A stretch of 64,000 nt of DNA from Bisporella sp. PMI_857 (taxonomy: Eukaryota; Ascomycota; Leotiomycetes; Helotiales; Helotiaceae), in contig JAJSPD010000090.1 of the NCBI GenBank assembly GCA_021307315.1, positions 62,001-126,000 of the forward strand, read 5' to 3'. Below, one piece after another: positions 57,095 through 64,000 of this stretch. Every line of letters begins with the position of its first letter. Position 1 is the stretch's first letter. The notes beneath the pieces are model-generated. The model ran no database searches. It worked only from the letters and a program-made list of their open reading frames with translations, and had not been told where the DNA came from. Both the position numbers and the translations under genes were made by a program.

Positions 57095-57350
57095 AAATGC
57101 ATATGCAAAATCAACTAAACCCCATATGCATGCTTTATCGGAAACCCGTGGTGGACTGCGGAACGCTTTAAAGCTGCCAAAGAGTACCGGCAAGCCCGCC
57201 GCGTATCCGACGACTGCTGTGAAACAAAAAGAACGCTGCGGAATACAGTACGGCGTGTGTCAGAAATATAATATTGATAAAGGTATCACATCGATAGAAT
57301 ACGGGTTGTTGTGTGCTTGTATTATGTGATCTGTATCTACGTTGTAGACA

Positions 57351-57578
57351 TGTAAGAGATTTCTAGTTCCTTGGCCATTACGTAAGCCAATTCCTGACGC
57401 GTATCACGGTCCGAGAGATCACATGCACGACGTACTGACCATGTCGCGCCACAACCGCGAACGCTCATTGGTTCGCCTAGCTAAGACCTTGGAACTGGCT
57501 ATGGTTATATAAGGGCGGTTCTAGCAGTAGTTACACCTTTTCTTTTTAGTTTAGAATCTTCGTGTTTGATACCTTACA
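57351..57578 (+). mobile_element. Probable solo LTR (228 bp) in the LINE remnant
   Basis: It starts TGTAAGAGAT and ends ATACCTTACA (inverted TGTAAG/CTTACA ends). A ggttatataaggg word inside looks like a TATA element. No target duplication is recognised, but LINE coding fragments lie on both sides. Confidence 0.5.
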
Positions 57579-57770
57579 AACAGCTATCACTGGCGCCTGT
57601 ATCGGGATCGTGATACGGCGTGCTAAAAACCTTTTCTATCGCGAGCTGCTTAACGCCGCAACAAGCAAGAACGTTTTCGAAATAGCGAAATGGCACAAGT
57701 CTACAGGCTTGTTCATGCGTAACAAACAGAAGGCAGCAAGATGGATTGCAATATTCAAGTAAAACACGTG

Positions 57771-58370
57771 ACTAAGGGTAATGGTATTGTATTGATGTCA
57801 AGAGTAATATTCATGAAGGAAAACACTCAAGCTTGCCATTCTCCAGAATGCTCTAGCCTTTCCTTATATCTTTAGACTGTGTTATATCCTTGACTTACGG
57901 AACCACCGAGCTCTAGAGGTCGGTATCCCCGAAAAGCATCCTATTAGTTGGAGCCCACAATAGTCTAGCCCATACGTTCCTATAGCGGCTGTAAGCCTTC
58001 GGCTGGCTGTCGGCGTTCTGGGCTGTTGCAGTAGCTGTCCTTAACCGGCCTGGGCTATTACAGTAACAGTCCTGAACCGACCCTGACAGTTACATAGACC
58101 CCATGCACGACCATCGGGCGTAAAGAGTGAGTATACTCCTAAATATTAATGATAGGAAGTGTGATTTACGTAATCGAATGCCCAAGGTTACCGGCTGTGC
58201 TCTTTGTAAAGCTTAAACTCGATAAAACAACGCAAACGGCAGAGCTAGGTTGGAAGGTATAGTACAGCTATGGAGCGGTAGCAAACAGCATACAAAGAGA
58301 AGCACACATATTATACATAGAAGTTGCTCCTATACGGCTGCTTTACTTTGACGCCTACTCAAGCCAAGAT
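57771..58370. other. Intergenic stretch, no supported gene
   Basis: Repeated ctgggctgttgcagta / ctgggctattacagta words lie near 58018-58070. No gene is seen. Confidence 0.4.
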
Positions 58371-61300
58371 TTAGAGTATCTTGCGGCGTTTTGACTTTAG
58401 AGGACGTTCTTTTGCACCTAAATCTAACTCTTTTTGTTGTAATATGTTCGGTGGCTCTTCTACCCCTTCAGAGACGTTATCCGCCACAGCATCTAACACA
58501 CGTAGTATGTCCTGTAGACTCTTTGAGCGTGGATGATCAGACCCAACAGCATTATTATACCCATGTAAAGCTTTTGAATACATTATCCTAGCGTTTGATA
58601 GGTCCCCCCGACGTCTGAAGATAGATGCAATGCTGTATGTCATATCGAGCGCAGGTAGGTACGTCTCAAAATTTGCACCGAGCGCATTTTCGTATCCTTG
58701 CAGCGCCTGCTGGTACATCTCCTCTGCTTCGCCGAGCTTCCCCTGATCTGCATAGAGATTCCCTAAGTTGCGAATCGTGTTGAGCGCAGGCAGGAACGTC
58801 TCAAAATTTGCATCGAGCGCTTTTTCGTATCCTTGAAGCGCTCGCTGGTACATCTTTTCTGCTTCACCGAGCTTGCCCTGGTCTACGTAAAGGAGCCCTA
58901 AGTTGCCAACTATTTGAGAGTCGATGTATGCTCTGCACCGAGCGCATTTTCGTATCCTTGCAGCGCCCGCTGGTACATTTCTTCTGCTTCGCCGAGCTTG
59001 CCCTGGTTTTTATAAACATTTCCTAAGTTGTTAATCGTGCCGAGAGTCGAGATGTGTTTAGCACCAAGCGCTTTTTCGTATCCTTGCAGCGCTTGCCGGT
59101 ACATCATTTCTGCTTTGTCGAGCTTGCTCTGGTTTACGTAAAAGAGCCCTGAGTTGCCAATCGCGCAAAAAGTCGATGTGTGCTTTGCACCGAGCGCGTT
59201 TTCGTACCCTTGGAGCGTCTGCTGGTACATTTTTTCTGCTTCGCCGAGCTTGCCCTGGTCTGCATAGAGATTTCCTAAGTTGTGAAACGTGTTGAGCGCA
59301 GGCAGGTACGTCTCGAAATTTGCACCAAGCGCTTTCTCGTATCCTTGCAGCGCTTGCTGGTACATCATCTCTGCTTTGTCGAGCTTGCTCTGGTCCACGT
59401 AAAGGACCCCTAAGTTGTTAATTGTGGAAAGAGTCGATATGTGTTCTGCACCCAGCGTTTTTTCGAATCCTTGCAGTGCCAGCTGGTACATCATTTCTGC
59501 TTTGCCGAGCTTGCCCTGGTTTTTATAAAGATTTCCTAAGTTGTTAATTGCGCGAAAAGTCGATGTATGCTCTGCACCGACCGTATTCTTGTATCCTTGG
59601 AGCGCCCACTGGTACATTTTTTCTGCTTCGCCGAGCTTGCCCTGGTCTCTATAGAGACCTCCTAAGCTGTGAATTGTGCGAAGAGTTAATGTGTGTCTTG
59701 CACCAAGCGCTTTTTCGTGTCCTTGAAGCGCTCGCTGGTACATCTTCTCTGCTTCGCCGAGCTTGCCCTGGTTTGCATAAAGGCCTCCTAAATTGTGAAT
59801 TATGCCAATAGTCGATATGTGTTCAGCACCGAGCGCGTTTTTGCATCCTTGAAGCGCCAGCTGGTACATCTCTTCTGCTTCGCTGAGCTTGCCCTGGTTT
59901 TTATAAACATTTCCTAAGCTGCCAATCGTGCGAAAAGCCGATGTATGCTCTGCACCGACCGTATTCTTGTATCTTTGGAGCGCCCACTGGTACATCTTCT
60001 CTGCTTCACCGAGCTTGCCCTGGTCTGAGTAAAGGAGCCCTAAGTTGTGACATGCCCATGCCATTGTATCGTCTTCTACCAGATCTTCTGAAAACATGTA
60101 CGAACATCTAGCTGCATGTTTGAGCAGTCGTCGTTGTGTCACCCATGGTCGAAGATCCTGATTGCTCGGGGCATGTGAGCCTATCAACCTCACAGCTAAG
60201 GTAGCCAGGATTTTATCCCATTTTTGGTTTAGAATATGGATTGTCCATGAATGGACACATGTATGAATACTGTAGCCTCTTGACTCAATTAGTTCCTCTG
60301 ATGTTGTGTCTACTTCTACTAGCCCATAGTCGCATAGAACCCTGACCGCATCGTGGAAGCTTAACTCGTTATTGACGAGCTCTCGTACCCAGATTGGGTC
60401 CTCAGCATTGCTATGTCGAAGGAGCTCAAACCAAAGATCCTGGTTATCAAAGTACGCCCAAAAACAAAGAAGCTTGGCCGAAAGCTCATTCCGCTTTTGA
60501 ACATGCTCAAACGATATTTGCCATGTAGAATAAAGCGTCCGGTCTTCATACGAGGTCAGCTTAGGTGTCAACTTCTGTAAACTGGCCCACGAATCTTTGT
60601 ATAAGCGGAGATAGTTTAACGGACTTAGTGCCACTTGATCAAGATATGCTCCAGCAGTAGCAAGTGCAAGAGGAAATCCGTCTAACTCCCTGACCAGTTT
60701 GATTGCATCAGGATCTAGCTTCTAAGTCAGGGCGGGAAATATCAGATCAAGAATAGCCTCACCATTTTTCAAGCCTCCTCGTCTTGAAGTATATGCTAAA
60801 ATATCCAGGCCGTCAGCGACGTTCAACAGCTTTTGGACTTGGATGCGACGGCCGAATGTGACTTGCGACGACCGTGTTGTGACAATCACTGAACCATGAT
60901 ATGCTTCGGGAAGGAATTTTTGAATGTCCAGTGCTGCAGGACCTGCGTTTCCTACTGATTTAGGGTTGTCGTAATTATCATATATCATAAGCCATCGCGT
61001 ATTGTTAGCTAGACTTAGCCATACCTTCACTGCATCAATTACTTCGTCCATGTTTCCATTTATATCTGTACTATTAAGTCGGCTAGCTGATGGGTGCTCT
61101 CGCAGTATCTGCCGTGCTATACTAGCAAAGCTTTGTTTTAACGAATATTCATCCTTAATATTTAGCCAGAATATTCCTGAGTAGTTCGCTTTATGTCGCT
61201 TGGCGTACGCGACTGCTAGCTGCGTTTTGCCGATTCCACCTAGGCCATGGAGGACAATCACACGTCGAGAGCCGTCACTAATAAGGTATTTATGCATTTC

Positions 61301-62211
61301 CTCGAGCTCTTTTTCCCTTGCCACAAAGTGTTCAATGCCAGAGATATTAGCCAAGCTAAAGGTGACGGAAAAGTCCTCGCGTTTGATGCCTATTTCATTT
61401 AGAGATCTCAGCATCCTTGAATAAAACACTTGCGTAGTACAAGTCACAAAAAGGAGTCAACGACGTACCTTTTGATGCTTTGTCAATCTCTTCCTGGAGT
61501 CGCTTCAACGCATGCTTTCTTCCTTCACCATAAATGAGGGGCATATGCACGTCAAAAATACCTAGCAGCGAGTATGCTATATCTTCTTTAATAGTAGTTA
61601 CACGTTGTTCGGCCCATGACATTCGCTCTGTAACGCTAAACCCAGACAAAAGGCTTCCTCGGAGAGCTCTAGCGGGAATCCTTGTTGCCTCGCAGATACA
61701 TTGCTCTAAGGATCTCTTGTTGCCTAGTAGCTCCCCCTCTTTCGAAAAAAAACTCGACTAAAGCTGGAGCGATGAGCTCTTGAAGAGTCCAACCCCTAGT
61801 GAACCATCGGCTTTTTCGGAATGTCGCTTCCCAGGAGGGCTTGTTCAGCTGGCTGTTTCCTTTCATATGAGACCTTGAAACGTCTGACAGATAAACGTAG
61901 CATTTTGCCGCTTCGCGGTACCAGCGAAACATAGAATTGATGGCCTCTGCAAGTTCAGTGCTATTCGATTTATCAATGCAACAAGTGTCTACCCAAAAGT
62001 ACCGCAACCCGTCACGCTTAGCCTGTTCTCTGCAGAATCGAATCTTGTCATATCCGGCCTTTTTCTTGCCAGTACCATTTATCAGATCTGCAAAGGTCAC
62101 CTCTCCCGCTTCCCATGTGTGTGAAAGTATTGCATACTGCCGAGGGACGTTATCTCCGAGAAACGTGGTAAGGCTGAAATCGCCGTCGTTGATGCATTCC
62201 AAAAGACGCAT
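58371..62211 (-). pseudogene. HET-NB-ARC-TPR NLR pseudogene
   Basis: Read on the minus strand from the ATG at 62211: a HET domain (YAILSHTWEAGEVTFADL, FWVDTCCIDKSNSTELAEA, RGWTLQELIAP), a 1-nt frame shift in a C run at 61733-61737, then MSWAEQRV..YSLLGIFDVHMPL. A 79-nt intron (61390-61468) leads into NB-ARC with Walker A GLGGIGKT (61223-61246) and LMIYDNYDNP. An in-frame TAG stop (60722-60724) precedes the winged-helix part, and then come about twelve 42-residue TPR units (60060-58560) built on LGxLYxxQGKLGEAEKMYQ. A 1-nt deletion near 58910 shifts the frame before the last three units. Proteins of this plan are immune-type receptors that trigger cell death. Three lesions make this copy inactive as sequenced. 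Confidence 0.9.
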
Positions 62212-63504
62212 TGTTCGACTATTTCGAAGCCGTCGAAGCTAAAGATACTTCAACGCCGTTAGTTTGCTGAGTTGTCCTGCAAAGCAATCATTTAAGTTGT
62301 CGTTAATGTTAACTTTAGGCTGGTGTCGACTGAACTGGCAGCCTCGCGGTAATGGCTGTGCATCGTCTATCGCATCGAGCGCCTAAGCCAACCAATAGCC
62401 GATGGCTGCACAAGGAAGTCACTAACAATTTTGCAGGCCGTTGAAGTTCCTATAATATTGATGCACGATTAGATGGTGGTTGTATTTTGTTAATTAACCC
62501 AGTCTTGTGTCGTCATCGCAGTACGATAGAGTAAGAATGCTCAAAAATGCGAAGGTCATTTTTGAGATCCAGGTGCCTGAAGGTCGTTCGCTGGATGGGT
62601 CTGATTAGAGCTGACTATATCCATGCTAGTGCGGGGCAATAGTGGAGTGAGACCCGGACACTGTCACGGTTACCACGTGATAATCTCGGATATGCTTTCC
62701 TATTCAGGACTATGTTCCACATGCTTTACTTGGTCAACCATCTCCTTCTCTCCTTGGTTTAGAATCCTCATAATGGAACCTCCCTATTAGCCCTAACAGC
62801 GCCAGGATTTGGATTCGTGACACCACCGAACAAAACCGCAAAGAAAACTATGTTTTACGGTAAACAGATTTTCCAGATACTTATATTAAAAATGCTACGA
62901 AACCTAGCGATCCAAACGGCATATATTACACTCCAATGTTCGGAATAGGAAGTGACCAATCTAAAAATCGTGTATGCTAGGTTGTAACTTTACAGGGTGT
63001 TATTTTGCGGCAATGCTCACCTCCTTTGCATGTGCGCCAGGCTACCGTGCACATGACCACTTGCCGCTTTGCTCACCCTCTGCTCATCTCTGCCCCCCGT
63101 CTCTTACCTAAGGTGTGATCATCCTGGTCGCGCTACTGCCGGGAGTGCCGGCTACTGATGAGAAGGATCCGGGAGGCCACAATGGGTTCCAGGTATCAGA
63201 ATGGGCTCCAAGGCTCACCATCCTGGTATTGTGTATCAATGTTATTGCAGAGGTGGAGCTGGAATTCTGCCTTGCAATGAACTCCTTATTCTAGTCCCTG
63301 CTACAATTCCTTCTCTCAAATTCTCCTCCTCCCGTACTTTCCTTGCGGTTTATCTTTACCATCCAATCTACTTTTAACACTCTGCTTTTCATTGTTGCAA
63401 TTCCGATCTATCAAGCCAGCGATACGCAGAGCTTTTTACATTCGATCCACGGTAAATCCTCCCTTTTATCTTGAGAGCCCCAGAATCTCTTGCTCGCAGC
63501 TGCG
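62212..63504. other. Intergenic region with an LTR-like element
   Basis: Apart from the element at 62662-62822 I see no gene. The right end may hold the promoter of the fragment that begins at 63505. Confidence 0.4.
62662..62822 (+). mobile_element. LTR-like element (161 bp), TGTCACG..CGTGACA ends
   Basis: The 7-bp ends are perfect inverted repeats and match those of the element at 56676. Flanks gacac and ccacc do not match, so no target duplication supports it. Confidence 0.55.
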
Positions 63505-64000
63505 ATGACCACGTCCAAAATAGGCAAGAAAAAGGTAGCAGGGAAGAAAGTGAAAGCGGCGCGAGAAAATGGGTTTAACGATGACATAACTGGCATCGAT
63601 AATCGCCCTGTCTTTAGAGAGGTCCTGCCATATACGGGCGTGTTGTGTAAGACACAAATAAAGATATAGCGAAAGTAATTTCTACCCAATTGGACTATTT
63701 CTCATTTAGAACTTGAAAACTATACTAACGCTATAGCTTGCTTCTTGTTGCACGTATGAAAAGGACCATCCGGGCGTGAGCCCGTGTGATTTACATACTT
63801 TCAAGCACTTTGCCAAACTCGTCGGACGAGTAACTGAAGGTCTGCTAGAAGAGACCGCGACCGTCGATACTATACATGGTTATTTGCGACGATTTACGTC
63901 AGGTTGGGAGCGAGATATAGGTATTTAGATTCCTGAGCATGTCAGAAAGTCGACCACCCATGTGAGTACAGTATTCTGTGACCACTACTCTCTGGTCCGA
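63505..64000 (+). pseudogene. Partial gene, possibly a tyrosine-recombinase-like (FluG/DUF3435-type) N-terminus
   Basis: An ATG at 63505 opens a Lys-rich start (MTTSKIGKKKVAGKKVKAA). After a probable intron (donor GTAAGA near 63650, acceptor near 63738) a frame reads KDHPGVSPCDLHTFKHFAK and VDTIHGYLRRFTSGWERD, then an in-frame TAG (63926-63928), then IPEHVRKSTTH and a GTGAGT donor near 63961. The layout resembles the N-terminal helical part of fungal FluG-domain/DUF3435 proteins, which are tyrosine-recombinase-like, but the catalytic part would lie outside the window. The stop and uncertain splicing suggest decay. Confidence 0.35.

Larger units (their letters stand above)
55800..57770 (+). 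mobile_element. LINE remnant (endonuclease part) with four LTR insertions
   Basis: Fragments of one non-LTR retrotransposon protein can be followed across the insertions: near 55860-56090 (FISLPRTFFL.. and GNFNLYHCRWQPS, the altered GDFN endonuclease motif), 56343-56670 (GNVLDLAFVNSAL, SSDHRTLF, the C-terminal SDH motif), 57130-57260 (PWWTAERFKAAKEYRQARR) and 57600-57710 (IRRAKNLFYRELL, AKWHKSTG). These correspond to the end of the endonuclease and the start of the region before the reverse transcriptase. The gaps are filled by LTRs at 56092, 56676, 56870 and 57351. It is not active. Confidence 0.78.

Noticed and set aside
1..64000. tRNA, rRNA or CRISPR features
   Set aside because: I saw no cloverleaf-type sequence, no rRNA-like conserved block and no regular spacer-repeat array; CRISPR is not expected in a fungal nuclear genome.

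Overview
The window looks like an accessory, repeat-rich stretch of a filamentous ascomycete (Pezizomycotina) genome. The genes have short introns (about 44-100 nt) with GT..AG ends and CTAAC/CTGAC-type branch sites. The protein families are typical of moulds: UstYa/DUF3328 oxidases, Zn2Cys6 regulators, HET and NACHT/NB-ARC NLR proteins, phytanoyl-CoA dioxygenase-like enzymes. No species can be named from the sequence alone. All gene models were spliced by eye and checked for reading-frame closure.

Region 1 (about 0.2-13.4 kb) is the most interesting. It holds three spliced UstYa-family genes (182-1244 +, 1506-2464 -, 5895-6657 +), a related membrane protein with two HxxHC motifs (8181-8846 -), a small protein with a bZIP basic region but no visible zipper (4181-5030 -), and further right a membrane-anchored S33 (TAP-like) peptidase (11513-13440 -). 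UstYa proteins act in fungal peptide natural-product pathways, so this may be the edge of a biosynthetic cluster. I see no precursor peptide, NRPS or other core enzyme inside the window.

Region 2 (14-31.3 kb) holds a decayed F-box-like gene, a large membrane protein, an NLR fragment, an NmrA-like reductase, a short-chain dehydrogenase pseudogene cut by a solo LTR, an intact 767-aa Zn2Cys6 regulator, and two convergent PhyH-family dioxygenase genes. The last few could be the remains of a small metabolic cluster.

Region 3 (31.3-43.4 kb) is mostly transposon and pseudogene. It has a secreted protein, an intact F-box-like gene, a MITE with about 92-bp inverted repeats into which two solo LTRs inserted, a LINE RNase H fragment, and a PNP-NACHT-WD40 NLR pseudogene carrying two more solo LTRs.

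Region 4 (43-64 kb) has an intact HET-domain protein, an amidase pseudogene, a Zn2Cys6 pseudogene, a multi-pass membrane protein, a nested LINE/LTR graveyard, and a HET-NB-ARC-TPR NLR pseudogene with about twelve near-identical TPR units. A recombinase-like fragment lies at the right edge.

Across the window I found about 17 solo LTRs or LTR-like elements. Eleven have perfect 5-bp target duplications. I saw no coding-competent LTR retrotransposon. Several in-frame stops look like CpA-to-TpA changes, which fits repeat-induced point mutation (RIP), but I could not compute this.
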